Positions 26,078 to 37,408 of a DNA stretch of 48,740 nt are shown piece after piece; positions within the stretch are counted from its first letter, which is position 1; each line of letters opens with the position of its first letter. The translations under genes were made by a program, and so were the position numbers. Under the pieces are notes generated by a model that made no database searches, was not told the DNA's origin, and worked only from the letters and a program-made list of their open reading frames with translations. The stretch covers positions 1-48,740 of the forward strand of contig JAGTRU010000028.1 in NCBI GenBank assembly GCA_018261905.1. Reading direction: 5' to 3'. Source of the DNA: Pseudomonadota bacterium (GTDB lineage Bacteria > Pseudomonadota > Gammaproteobacteria > Burkholderiales > Rhodocyclaceae).

Positions 26078-26212
26078 GACGGCTCCCGTTGTTGGCTGGT
26101 GAGAGCAAGTCTAGGCCGGCGGGAATCGGCCGCAAGATGGGCCGCCGACGCTTACGAATCTTTTAAGAAGCAGTGAATGAATATTTAAGGAAGGGGGGAG
26201 TCAGCCGCAAAA

Positions 26213-27546
26213 TCAGCCTTCGACGAGTTGCAGCGGACGGTCCACCGCCAGGGAAAAACGGCCGCGGCTGGTCTTGGCCAGGTGGATGCCGGCGGCCCGC
26301 TCGGCGAGGCGGCGCTGGAGCAAAATCAGACGGGCTTCCAGGTTGTCGCTGACCCCCGGCAGGCGGATGCGCGGATCGACTCGCAAGCCCTTGTTGGTGA
26401 AGCAGGTGCGCCGGCGCTCGGTAAAGTCGGTGAGCAGTGCCCACAATATCGCGCCGGCGACACCTTTGATCAGGTAGTCGTCGTCGAGAAAGATGCTGTC
26501 GTTGGCGGCGAAATGCCGGATTACCAACGGCGGTCCGGCAACCGGCCGGGCCGCTCCCTCGGCGCCCGGCATCTCGTCCTCCTGTTCCGCGGTCTGTTGA
26601 TGGTGATTGATCGCCAGGCCCAGTTGGGCGGCGAAGGCGACCAACGCATCCTCATCGTCGTAGCCGAAGTGCAGGTCGTTTACGCTCTCGACATAGAGCA
26701 CCCCGAGCAGGCGCTCGAAGACGCCGATCGGCACGGCCAGTTGGCTGCGTGCTTCAGGCAGGCCGGGCAGCGGAATGGCGCTTTCCAGCGCGTCGCCCCC
26801 GCCGTCGGCGGCAATGCTGGCGCGTACGCTGCGTCCGTAGGTGTACTCGCTGGTCATGAAGCCGATGCGAATCGGCGTGCGCTCGCGCGCGCAGATGCCG
26901 ATGACTCCCGCCCCGAGGGCGATTTCCGAACCGATGCCGGATTCCGGATAGCCCCGGCTGGCCAGCGTATACAGCCGTCCCCGGCCTTCATCATGCATCA
27001 GCAGCATGACGTGTTCGATGTGGAATTCGGTGCCCAGACAAAGCAGGGCGGTTTCCAGCAGGCATTCCAGGTTGCCGCAGCCAGCCAGGCGTTGCGTGGC
27101 GCGACGCAAGGCAGTCAGGTAATTGACCGGCGCTGGCGGGGGGGCCAGCGTCGCGCCCGGCACTTGCTCGATGGCCAGGACGCGGTAGATATCGGCGCCG
27201 AGTAGCTGGAAGACGCCGCTCATGCCGGTATGCGAAGCGATGCCGGCCAGCTTGGCCTTCATCTGCTCGAATAGCGGACCGTTCGTTTCGGTGCGCAGGT
27301 AGTGCAAATTCAGCCGGTACTGGGCACCGCTCAGGTGGCTGGTGAGAAGCAGGCGGACCGGCGAGCCGGCCAGGATGTTCTGCCGGGTGCGATTGAAAAA
27401 CTGGTAGGAGAGGGCAACGTGCTCGTTGTCGATGAATTGCACCTGCGAGAGGTAGGCCAGGTTGGGCATGCCCTCGTCGTCGCAGGTGGCAATATGCCCG
27501 GGAATGGTCCCTTCCAGACATTCGCGGAGGGTTTCCAGACGGGGGC

Positions 27547-27550
<4 letters not shown>
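26213..27550 (-). CDS. PNPOx-like flavin-fold protein with GAF domain and C-terminal helical domain
   Basis: The product is 445 aa from the ATG at 27550, which overlaps the stop of the upstream 158-aa gene (ATGA). Residues 1-~135 form a split-barrel PNP-oxidase-like domain (GTIPGHIATCDDEGMPNLAY, FFNRTRQNILAGSPVRLLL). Residues ~150-325 are a GAF domain (CLLETALLCLGTEFHIEHVM, YTLASRGYPESGIGSEIALG, SQLAVPIGVFERLLGVLYVE). The last ~95 residues (DDDYLIKGVAGAILWALLTD, DNLEARLILLQRRLAERAAG) resemble a winged-helix output module. It could be a redox- or ligand-responsive regulator of the adjacent E1 genes. No DNA-binding function has been shown for this arrangement to my knowledge, so this is inference. 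Confidence 0.75.
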
Positions 27551-30702
<3,152 letters not shown>

Positions 30703-30727
30703 CCCGGCGGCCAGGAAGTCCCCTAGA

Positions 30728-30880
30728 AAAAGCAATCGAACCGCGGAGACGCAGAGATGCCGAGGAAAATCAGAAGCTTGCCCGGATTGTTCGGCTCCCC
30801 TTCCGGGTGCGTCGCAATATCCTCGCAAGCAACTGTTTGCACGTTCTTCTCTGCTCCTCTGCGACTTCGCGGCAAGGTTT
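30728..30880 (+). repeat. Dispersed intergenic repeat, copy 2
   Basis: This is the partner of the minus-strand copy at 23320-23468 (about three quarters identical by eye). It begins AAAGCAATCGAACCGCGGAG and includes GATGCCGAGGAAAA, CCCGGATTGTTC and GCAAGCAACTGTTTGC. Like copy 1 it sits right after the stop of a plus-strand gene (katG). Small open frames inside it are judged non-genic. Confidence 0.75.
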
Positions 30881-30909
30881 CCGGGAGCAAGTCCCCGTTC
30901 CGCCATCGC

Positions 30910-31809
30910 TCATCCCGCCTTGGCCAGCCAGCCCTCGAGAAACTCGACGCAAACCCGGACCTTGGCCGAGGTCGACAGGCGTGAGGGCGAGACGGCCCAG
31001 ACATCGACTTCCTGGGCGTAGTCGGGCAGCAGGTGCACCAGATCGCCGCGGGCGATGCTCGGGCCGACGTCCCACAGCGAGCGCAGGATGATGCCGTGGC
31101 CGGCGATGGCCCAGTGGTGGACGATTTCGCCGTTGTTGGCGGACAAGGGGCCGCTGATCTTGATGGTCTCGGTGCCCTGCGGGCCATGCAAAGTCCATTG
31201 ACCGAACTGGGAATCGCGTTCGCGGGTGACGATACAACGGTGCGTGGCGAGTTCGGCCAGGCTCTGCGGCGTGCCGTGGCCGGCGAGGTAGCTTGGGGCA
31301 GCGCACAGGACGCGGCGGTTGCGGGCGAGGCGGCGCGAGATCAGGTTGGGTTCGTCGACCGCGCCGATCCGGATGTCGAGGTGGAAGCCTTCGCCGATCA
31401 GGTCCACCGGCCGATCGAGCAATTCCAATTCGATGTGCAGTGCCGGGTAGCGCAGAGCGAGCGCCGAGAGGGCCGGGCCGACGCGGTTGCGGCCGAAGCC
31501 GGAACTGGTGCACAGGCGCAGCAGGCCGCTCGGTTCGGCGCGCGCGCTGGAAACCGCTTCGCCCATCTGCTCGACGTCTTCGAGGATGCGCAGGGCCCAC
31601 TGGTGCACGATGTCGCCCTGCTCGGTGAGGCTGACGCGGCGCGTCGTCCGGTGCAGCAGGCGGACGTGCAGGCTGTCTTCGAGCCGGGCGATGCGCTTGC
31701 TGACGTAGGCATTGGAGACGCCGAGTTCGCGGGCGGTGGCAGCAAAACTGCTTTTTCTGACGACGGTGCAGAAGAGCTGGAGATCGTCGAGCTGGGGCTT
31801 GTCGATCAC
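30910..31809 (-). CDS. LysR-family transcriptional regulator, DmlR-like
   Basis: The product is 299 aa. The N-terminal winged helix-turn-helix is LDDLQLFCTVVRKSSFAATA, RELGVSNAYVSKRIARLEDS, then LLHRTTRRVSLTEQGDIV. The two-lobed effector domain follows (GLLRLCTSSGFGRNRVGPAL, DIRIGAVDEPNLISRRL, GHGIILRSLWDVGPSIARGD). The sequence type is that of the CrgA/DmlR subgroup. A D-malate/tartrate dehydrogenase gene lies 0.9 kb away on the opposite strand, separated by a solute-binding-like gene, so DmlR-type control of that dehydrogenase is likely but not proven. The gene ends ~30 bp from the dispersed repeat downstream of katG. Confidence 0.87.
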   Translation of the reverse strand: MIDKPQLDDLQLFCTVVRKSSFAATARELGVSNAYVSKRIARLEDSLHVRLLHRTTRRVSLTEQGDIVHQWALRILEDVEQMGEAVSSARAEPSGLLRLCTSSGFGRNRVGPALSALALRYPALHIELELLDRPVDLIGEGFHLDIRIGAVDEPNLISRRLARNRRVLCAAPSYLAGHGTPQSLAELATHRCIVTRERDSQFGQWTLHGPQGTETIKISGPLSANNGEIVHHWAIAGHGIILRSLWDVGPSIARGDLVHLLPDYAQEVDVWAVSPSRLSTSAKVRVCVEFLEGWLAKAG

Positions 31810-31860
31810 CTTAGCGGTGCCCGCAAGGAGGCGTTTTTCCAGGCGCTGGGGCGGCCAGGC

Positions 31861-32637
31861 TCATTCGTGGAGTTTCCTCTCCATGATCTCTTTGAACGTG
31901 CCATCTTGCTTGATCAGCGCCAAGCCCCGGTTGAAGTCGGCAACCCGGGTTGCGTAGCCGGGGATTTTCTTGGAAAAGGCGTTGTAGAACAGCGCGGTCT
32001 TCAGCGGGGTGTCGAGGGCGACAATTCTCGACGCATCGGCGGCGAACTGCGTGCTCAGCAGGTCTTGCACCACCGCCCGCTTCTCGAGGAGCAGGTCGAT
32101 CCGGCTGGCGAGCAGTTTGCGGAGATTTATGGCGACCTCCGAGGTGCTTTCTTTTTTGATATAAGCCGCCGCATTGAATTCCGGCGTGTAGGACGCCCCG
32201 ATGACGGTGCCGACACTCAAGTTTTTCAAGTCTTCGAGTCGCTGGAAAGTGGCGGTGGACGACTTCAGCTTGAAGAACACCAGATCGGAACTGCCGATAC
32301 TTTCGGTGTAAAGCATCTGGGCGGCCCGCTCGTCATTCCGGTAAACGCCGAGCAGGGCTTCCGCATCGCCGTCCATGACACTTTTCAAGGCGCGCGCCCA
32401 GGGACGGTACTGGATCTGTACCTTGTAGCCGACCTTCTTGAAGGCTGCATCGGTGACCGCAATCAAAAAGCCGCCGTCTTTCTCCTCGTCGGTGACAAAT
32501 GTGACGGCTGTGGTCTGGGCGCTCAATGGACCTGCCAGGCAAAGGAGGGAAAGGGAAAACAAGCATCTCGCTACCTTGTTTTTGATGCGCGCAGGCGGCT
32601 TGGCGTTGGCGGCTTCGTGGCGGTATTCATTGTTCAC
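31861..32637 (-). CDS. Periplasmic solute-binding protein family 3-like
   Basis: The product is 258 aa. The open frame starts with GTG at 32637; no ATG lies in frame before the hydrophobic signal ARCLFSLSLLCLAGPLSAQ, so the true start is uncertain and could be an internal TTG. The mature part has the family-3 binding-protein pattern: AVTFVTDEEKDGGFLIAVTD, GYKVQIQYRPWARALKSVMD, GDAEALLGVYRNDERAAQML, LEDLKNLSVGTVIGASYTPE, and KKIPGYATRVADFNRGLALI near the end. Related proteins without a transporter often serve sensing or have unknown roles. No ABC permease or ATPase gene is adjacent. It lies 51 bp upstream of the LysR gene on the same strand, and divergent to the dehydrogenase gene. Confidence 0.75.
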   Translation of the reverse strand: MNNEYRHEAANAKPPARIKNKVARCLFSLSLLCLAGPLSAQTTAVTFVTDEEKDGGFLIAVTDAAFKKVGYKVQIQYRPWARALKSVMDGDAEALLGVYRNDERAAQMLYTESIGSSDLVFFKLKSSTATFQRLEDLKNLSVGTVIGASYTPEFNAAAYIKKESTSEVAINLRKLLASRIDLLLEKRAVVQDLLSTQFAADASRIVALDTPLKTALFYNAFSKKIPGYATRVADFNRGLALIKQDGTFKEIMERKLHE

Positions 32638-32730
32638 GATATGTGAGTGACGAAGTTACGAATAGGAGAATTGTATGCCTTTCCGTTTCCAGTATTCTCG
32701 CCAGATCGCAATCCAACGAAAGGCCGGAAT

Positions 32731-33807
32731 ATGCCCCGTCACTCCATCGCAGTCATCGCCGGCGACGGCATCGGCAACGAAGTGATGCCCGAGGGGCGGC
32801 GCGTGCTGGAAGCTGCCGCCGCCAAGTTCAATATAGGCCTCGAGCTGACCACTTACGACTGGGCCAATTGCGACTATTACCTGCAGCACGGCCAGATGAT
32901 GCCGGACGACTGGTTTGCGCAACTGCGCGGCCACCAGGCGATCTTTTTCGGCGCTGCCGGCTGGCCGGCCAAGGTGCCCGACCATGTTTCGCTATGGGGT
33001 TCGCTGCTCAAGTTCCGCCGCGAGTTCGACCAGTACGTGAATCTGCGCCCGGTGCGCCTGATGCCCGGGGTGCCGTGTCCGCTGGCCGGGCGGCAGGTCG
33101 GCGACATCGATTTCTACGTCGTGCGCGAGAACACCGAAGGCGAGTATTCCTCGGTCGGCGGTCGGCTGTTCGAAGGAACGGAGCGCGAAGTCGTGCTGCA
33201 GGAGGCGGTGTTCAGCCGCCACGGCGTGGATCGCATCCTCAAATACGCTTTCGAGCTGGCGCAGCGCCGGCCGAAGAAGCACCTGACCTCGGCTACCAAG
33301 TCGAACGGCATCGCCATCAGCATGCCCTACTGGGACGAACGGGTGGTGGCGATGGCCGCCCAGTACCCGGAAGTGCGCTGGGACAAGTCGCACATCGACA
33401 TCCTGACGGCTTTCTTCGTGCTGCATCCGGATCGCTTCGACGTAGTGGTGGCTTCCAACCTGTTCGGCGACATCCTTTCCGATCTCGGTCCGGCCTGCAC
33501 CGGCACCATCGGCATCGCGCCTTCGGCCAACCTCAACCCGGAGCGCACTTTCCCCTCGCTGTTCGAGCCGGTGCATGGCTCGGCGCCGGATATCTACGGC
33601 CGCAACATCGCCAACCCGATCGGCCAGATCTGGTCGGCGGCGATGATGCTCGACTTTCTCGGCAACGGCGATGCCCGCTACACGGCGGCGCACGACGCCA
33701 TCGTCCGGGCCATTGAAACGGTGCTGGTCGATGGGCCGCGCACCCCGGACATGGGTGGCACGGCGAATACCAGCGAGGTCGGTCAGGCCATCGCCGCGGC
33801 GCTATGA
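32731..33807 (+). CDS. Tartrate dehydrogenase / D-malate dehydrogenase (decarboxylating)
   Basis: The product is 358 aa from the ATG at 32731; an upstream in-frame extension is rejected. It belongs to the isocitrate/isopropylmalate dehydrogenase family: IAVIAGDGIGNEVMPEGRRV, FFGAAGWPAKVPDHVSLWGS (the D-malate/tartrate-type version of the substrate loop), VRENTEGEYSSVGGR, SATKSNGIAISMPYWDERV, DVVVASNLFGDILSDLGPAC and LFEPVHGSAPDIYGRNIANP for NAD binding. The W-G-S-L-L-K-F-R-R-E pattern favours DmlA/TtuC over LeuB. The reaction would be NAD-dependent oxidative decarboxylation of D-malate to pyruvate, or tartrate oxidation. Its stop overlaps the TSUP transporter start by 4 bp, so the two are co-expressed. 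Confidence 0.9.
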   Translation: MPRHSIAVIAGDGIGNEVMPEGRRVLEAAAAKFNIGLELTTYDWANCDYYLQHGQMMPDDWFAQLRGHQAIFFGAAGWPAKVPDHVSLWGSLLKFRREFDQYVNLRPVRLMPGVPCPLAGRQVGDIDFYVVRENTEGEYSSVGGRLFEGTEREVVLQEAVFSRHGVDRILKYAFELAQRRPKKHLTSATKSNGIAISMPYWDERVVAMAAQYPEVRWDKSHIDILTAFFVLHPDRFDVVVASNLFGDILSDLGPACTGTIGIAPSANLNPERTFPSLFEPVHGSAPDIYGRNIANPIGQIWSAAMMLDFLGNGDARYTAAHDAIVRAIETVLVDGPRTPDMGGTANTSEVGQAIAAAL

Positions 33808-34577
33808 CGAGCTTCGCGCCGACGGCCATCCTCCTTTTTCTGGTCATGGGCGCCGGCCTGGGCTGGGTCGGCGGTTTGCTCGGCATCGGCGGCGGCATCA
33901 TCGCCATTCCCATCCTGGCCATGCTGTTCGACATGAGCCAGCAGATGGCGCAGGGGACGGCCCTGGTGATGGTCACGCCGAACGTGCTGCTCGCCTTCTG
34001 GCGCTATCACCAGCGCAATCCGCTGCCGCGGCGCAGCATCGCCTGGCTCGGCACGGTTGCCCTGGTCGCCACCTGGCCGGCGGCCCGGCTGGCGGTGCGG
34101 CTCGATTCGCGGCTGTTGATGATCTGTTTTGCGCTATTCCTGATTGGCTTGTCGCTATACTTTTTCTGGGGGAGCCGGCCGGCGGCGCGTCCGGTTGATC
34201 CGCAGGCCGCCTGGAGCGAACGCTGGTTGCCCGGTGTCGGTCTGCTCAGCGGTTTCTTTTCCGGGTTGTTCAGTGTCGGTGCCGGCCTGGTTGCGGCACC
34301 GATTCTGGTGCGCTGTTTCGGCAAGCGCCAGGCCGTGGCGCAGGGCATCGCCCTGGCCGTGGTGGTGCCCGGTGCGCTGCTCTCGCTGGCGATCTATGGT
34401 GAAGCCCGCCTGGTGGACTGGCCGATCGGCCTGCTGCTCGCCGTCGGTGGCATGAGCACCGTTTCCTCCGGCGTCGCCTGGGCGCATCGGCTGCCGGAAC
34501 GCCGGCTGCGGCGGATCTTCGCGGCGATGTTGCTGCTCACCGCGGGGCTGATGATCCGCGCCGGCCACCTGGGCTAA
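33804..34577 (+). CDS. TSUP (TauE/SafE) family membrane transporter
   Basis: The product is 257 aa. It is an integral membrane protein with about eight helices in two homologous halves. The first half has the signature VMGAGLGWVGGLLGIGGGII followed by AIPILAMLFDMSQQMAQGTA. The second has FFSGLFSVGAGLVAAPILVR and AVAQGIALAVVVPGALLSLA. This pair of G-rich re-entrant motifs defines the TauE/SafE/YfcA family of anion exporters or importers. The substrate is not identifiable; translational coupling (ATGA) to the D-malate/tartrate dehydrogenase gene suggests an organic acid, although sulfite-like ions are typical of the family. Confidence 0.88.
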   Translation: MTSFAPTAILLFLVMGAGLGWVGGLLGIGGGIIAIPILAMLFDMSQQMAQGTALVMVTPNVLLAFWRYHQRNPLPRRSIAWLGTVALVATWPAARLAVRLDSRLLMICFALFLIGLSLYFFWGSRPAARPVDPQAAWSERWLPGVGLLSGFFSGLFSVGAGLVAAPILVRCFGKRQAVAQGIALAVVVPGALLSLAIYGEARLVDWPIGLLLAVGGMSTVSSGVAWAHRLPERRLRRIFAAMLLLTAGLMIRAGHLG

Positions 34578-34724
34578 ATGGCCAGTCAGGCGCGGCAGCG
34601 CAAATTGCCGGTTTGGAAAAGCGGCTTTTCTTGCGAAAATGGCGACCCTGTCGATCCCTCTCCGCTGCTATCGAATCGTGCCGCTCGCCCGTCGTAATCC
34701 CCGCCTCGTCGTTCCGGCCGCCTG

Positions 34725-35390
34725 ATGGAAGGCAACTCGCGTTTGATCAGCAGCGCCCAGGACGGGCCGCACCGCGATCTGGAGGATATGGTGCACCGCC
34801 ATCTGGCGCATCCGTTCAGGAAGCCCATTGCCGACTACAACCGGCAGGCGCTGGCCACGGCCCTGGCCGCCCGCGCCGCCTGGAACCCGGCGGCACCGCT
34901 GATTCTCGATGCCGGCTGCGGCGTCGGCTGGAGCACGCAGCGCATCGCCGAATGTTTTCCCGAGCATTTCGTGCTCGGCGTCGATCAGTCGCTGGATCGC
35001 CTGAGTCGCGGCAAACCCTTGCCGATGCCGGCCAATGCCCTGCTGCTGCGCGCCGATCTGGTCGATTTCTGGCGCCTGCTGGCGGAAAGCGGCATCCGCC
35101 TGGCCCGCCACTACAATCTCTACCCCAATCCCTGGCCGAAAATCGGCCATCTCGCCCGGCGCTGGCAGGGGCATGCGGTGTTTCCGGTGTGGCAGGAACT
35201 GGGTGGCGAGCTGGAATGCCGCAGCAACTGGCGCATCTACATCGAGGAAATGGCCCTGGCCCTGAGCCTGCTCAGCGGCCAGCCGGTCGCCGCCGAACCG
35301 TGGCAAAGCGACGACCCGATGACGCCTTTCGAGAAGAAATATCTCGCTTCGGGCCATCAACTGTGGCGCTGCCGGGTCAATCTGGGATGA
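34725..35390 (+). CDS. TrmB-like SAM-dependent methyltransferase
   Basis: The product is 221 aa. The SAM motif I is LILDAGCGVGWSTQRIAECF, followed by VLGVDQSLDRLSRG (motif II). The sequence HYNLYPNPWPKIGHLARRWQ corresponds to the TrmB signature PDPWPKKRH...R, and the C-terminal SNWRIYIEEMALAL fits the tRNA-binding region. TrmB methylates guanine-46 of tRNA at N7. This one lacks the usual N-terminal extension and has N in place of D in the DPWPK motif, so it may be a paralogue with another substrate. The start is uncertain because no good ribosome site precedes the ATG at 34725. Its stop overlaps the next start. Confidence 0.75.
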   Translation: MEGNSRLISSAQDGPHRDLEDMVHRHLAHPFRKPIADYNRQALATALAARAAWNPAAPLILDAGCGVGWSTQRIAECFPEHFVLGVDQSLDRLSRGKPLPMPANALLLRADLVDFWRLLAESGIRLARHYNLYPNPWPKIGHLARRWQGHAVFPVWQELGGELECRSNWRIYIEEMALALSLLSGQPVAAEPWQSDDPMTPFEKKYLASGHQLWRCRVNLG

Positions 35391-35701
35391 GCGTCTGCCA
35401 GAGCTGTGGCGCCTGTTGCGCCAGTTTTCGCGTCGATTTCCACCCGGTCGAGCTGGCCGGCGGCGCCTTTGCCTGGGGGCAGGGCGTGCCGCTCGGGATG
35501 ACCGTGCCGGTGACCGCCAACATCGTCCGCATGGCCGGTACCGATGCCGCCCAGCCACGCTGCGTGGCGCTCGTCGGCAACATCGGCGAAGCGGTCAAAT
35601 GCAGCATTTACGACGGCAGGCCGTCGCCCTGCCGGGAATTCGATACCGAGCACGCGGCCTGTAACCGGGCGCGTCAGCGCTGCGGCTTGCCGCCGCTCTG
35701 A
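35387..35701 (+). CDS. YkgJ-family cysteine cluster protein
   Basis: The product is 104 aa from the ATG at 35387, overlapping the methyltransferase stop (ATGA). It begins MSVCQSCGACCASFRVDF, a C-x2-C-x2-CC cluster typical of the YkgJ/UPF0153 group (putative zinc or iron binding). A later part has PRCVALVGNIGEAVKCSIYD, then RPSPCREFDTEHAACNRARQ, completing the conserved Cys set. Function of the family is unknown. The tight coupling with a TrmB-like methyltransferase suggests a joint role, perhaps in RNA modification, which is inference. Confidence 0.85.
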   Translation: MSVCQSCGACCASFRVDFHPVELAGGAFAWGQGVPLGMTVPVTANIVRMAGTDAAQPRCVALVGNIGEAVKCSIYDGRPSPCREFDTEHAACNRARQRCGLPPL

Positions 35702-35850
35702 TACGACTCGTTCGAACAGGCGGCGTCGGCGAACTGCTGGTCGTGGAGATGGCGCCGGTGTTTTAACCGGCGGACCGGGATGCTACGGCAAGTTCCTGTG
35801 CGGGCAGGCAGCGTTGTTGCCGGTGTTTTCCGAACTTACTGCTGTCTTGC

Positions 35851-36162
35851 TCAGAGGTCGTTTTTCAGGGACGTCGCCGCGCATTTTTCACAGACCTCCC
35901 AGGGCAGGCAATCGCAGATTCGTGCGCGCTCGACGTAGGCGCTGCCAACCCGGACCTTGCCCGTGGCCTGTTGGGTTTTGCCGCCTGGCCCCGGCGTTGC
36001 GGCGGGCGCCGCAGCGTCATGGGCGGTCGGCGACCACTTGGCAAACGGCGTCGGGTCGACCGCGTCGGCAACGTACCAGATTTTGCGGGTGGCATCCCAG
36101 CGGGCGCCAAGCTTTTTTGCTTCGTCCTTTTCGGCGAAGGGAACTTTCAGATTCATCCGCAT
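35851..36162 (-). CDS. DUF5710 domain protein with C-terminal cysteine cluster
   Basis: The product is 103 aa from the ATG at 36162 (MRMNLKVPFAEKDEAKKLGA); the second ATG at 36156 is an alternative. The first ~45 residues are a DUF5710 domain with the diagnostic KKLGARWDATRKIWYVAD. A Pro/Ala/Gly-rich linker follows, and the C-terminus has RICDCLPWEVCEKCAATS, a C-x-C-x5-C-x2-C group that could hold a metal. DUF5710 is usually found inside larger DNA- or plasmid-associated proteins; a short stand-alone version with its own cysteine cluster is less common. Function unknown. A 149-bp gap separates it from the YkgJ gene, with no other gene. Confidence 0.75.
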   Translation of the reverse strand: MRMNLKVPFAEKDEAKKLGARWDATRKIWYVADAVDPTPFAKWSPTAHDAAAPAATPGPGGKTQQATGKVRVGSAYVERARICDCLPWEVCEKCAATSLKNDL

Positions 36163-36280
36163 TTTGTCTGCCCTGGTGTTCGTGTTGCCGGCGAGATGGT
36201 GTTTTCCGGTAGCGGTAGCGGCCGGCAACGAAGGACGCGAATTATAGTGAAACTCGGGCAACCAGCCCGGAAAAACTAAA

Positions 36281-36305
36281 CCCCTCGGGCTTGGACGCCG
36301 AGGGG
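36281..36305 (-). terminator. Rho-independent terminator after LysR gene
   Basis: CCCCTCGG at 36281-36288 and CCGAGGGG at 36298-36305 form a perfect 8-bp stem with a 9-nt loop. On the minus strand it is followed by TTTAGTTTTT. It lies downstream of the LysR stop at 36419 and upstream of the DUF5710 start. Confidence 0.7.
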
Positions 36306-36418
36306 GCGGGCTGGCAGGCTTGGCAAGCGGCGCTTGTTGCCGGTGGTTTCTGAGCATCCAGCGACTTCCCGGTCGAGGCGGGACGGAGTTTACCCAGCGA
36401 TCGGGAGGCGGTCGGTTT

Positions 36419-37315
36419 TCAGGGTGTCGCGGCGAAAGTCTGTTGCATGATCGCAGCGAAACGCCGGGCCAGGGCACCGGGTTGCAGCGGCAGGGCGAGG
36501 GCGCTGCAGGCTTTGGCATCGTCGTCGGCGAGCGCGCGATAGACCAGGCCATCGCTGGCCATGCCGGTCATGCGTTCGGGGATGACGGCAATGCCGTGGC
36601 CGGCAGCGACCAAGTTAAGCATCGAGGTCTTGCGCGAAATGACGCGGGCGGTTTTCGGCACGAAGCCCCGGCGCAGGCAGAGGTCGGTGACCAGGCGGGC
36701 CAGACCGCCGCGTTCGCGATGCACGGCCGAAACGAAGAATTCGTCGCGGAGTTCGGCCAATAGCAGGGTTTCGCGGCCGGCCAGCGGGTGCTGGGCCGGT
36801 AGCGTGACCCACAGCCCCTCGGCCGGCAATTCGCTAAAACTGACGCCGGGATCGCGGCGCAGCAGCGGCAGGCGGACGATGCCGAGATCGGCACGTCCGG
36901 CGGCGAGTTCGCCGATCTGGGTTTCCGACGCGACGCGGTCGAGTTCGATGCGGGCGCGCGGGCAGGCTTCGAGAAATTTCCCGATGGCCGGCAGCAGGCT
37001 GGTCGCCGGGATCGAGCTGGAGTGCAGCAGGTGCAATACGCCGGCTTCGCCGCTGGCGAGCTGGCCGCCTTCTTCGGCCGCCGCGGCGAGCATCTGTTCG
37101 ATGCTGCGCACCCGTTCGCGATAGACGCTGCCGGCCGCTGTCAGGCGGACGCCACGGGCTTCCCGGGTAAACAGCGGAAAGCCCAGCTCGGTTTCGAGCA
37201 GGGCGATTTGCCGGCTCAGCGCCGGTTGCGCGACGAACAGCGCGGTGGCGGCCAGGGTGAAGCTGCCAAGGTCGGCAACGCTGAGGAAATAGCGGATCTG
37301 CTTCAGGCTGGCCAT
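36419..37315 (-). CDS. LysR-family transcriptional regulator
   Basis: The product is 298 aa. N-terminal helix-turn-helix: LKQIRYFLSVADLGSFTLAA, ALFVAQPALSRQIALLETEL, then LFTREARGVRLTAAGSVYRE. The effector domain has GVLHLLHSSSIPATSLLPAI, IGELAAGRADLGIVRLP, and GHGIAVIPERMTG. It resembles the CbbR/BenM-CatM-like type. It is divergent from the TSUP transporter gene at 37409, with a TTAGA-N11-TCTAA palindrome between them, the arrangement expected for an autoregulated LysR gene with one divergent target. Inducer unknown. Confidence 0.87.
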   Translation of the reverse strand: MASLKQIRYFLSVADLGSFTLAATALFVAQPALSRQIALLETELGFPLFTREARGVRLTAAGSVYRERVRSIEQMLAAAAEEGGQLASGEAGVLHLLHSSSIPATSLLPAIGKFLEACPRARIELDRVASETQIGELAAGRADLGIVRLPLLRRDPGVSFSELPAEGLWVTLPAQHPLAGRETLLLAELRDEFFVSAVHRERGGLARLVTDLCLRRGFVPKTARVISRKTSMLNLVAAGHGIAVIPERMTGMASDGLVYRALADDDAKACSALALPLQPGALARRFAAIMQQTFAATP

Positions 37316-37321
37316 GCTTTT

Positions 37322-37342
37322 TTAGAATGAATTGGCGTCTAA
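37322..37342. promoter_or_regulatory. LysR-type palindrome (TTAGA-N11-TCTAA)
   Basis: TTAGA at 37322-37326 and TCTAA at 37338-37342 are perfect inverted arms around 11 bp, which fits the T-N11-A rule for LysR regulators. It sits just before the LysR gene start and about 67 bp upstream of the divergent TSUP gene. Confidence 0.6.
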
Positions 37343-37408
37343 TTTGATATTTGTCTTATACCTGAGTGGCTCGCAAAATGAAATCCAGTAACTACCGGAG
37401 CAGGCGCC

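Noticed and set aside
26078..26212. Sigma-54 promoter upstream of the E1 alpha gene, as in acetoin operons
   Set aside because: A GG...GC pair exists near a TTGC, but the spacing is 11 or 8 bp and not the required 10.
30757..30984. Small open frames inside the intergenic repeat after katG
   Set aside because: They follow the repeat sequence, have no ribosome site, and the same region is shared in inverted form with the gap after dusC.
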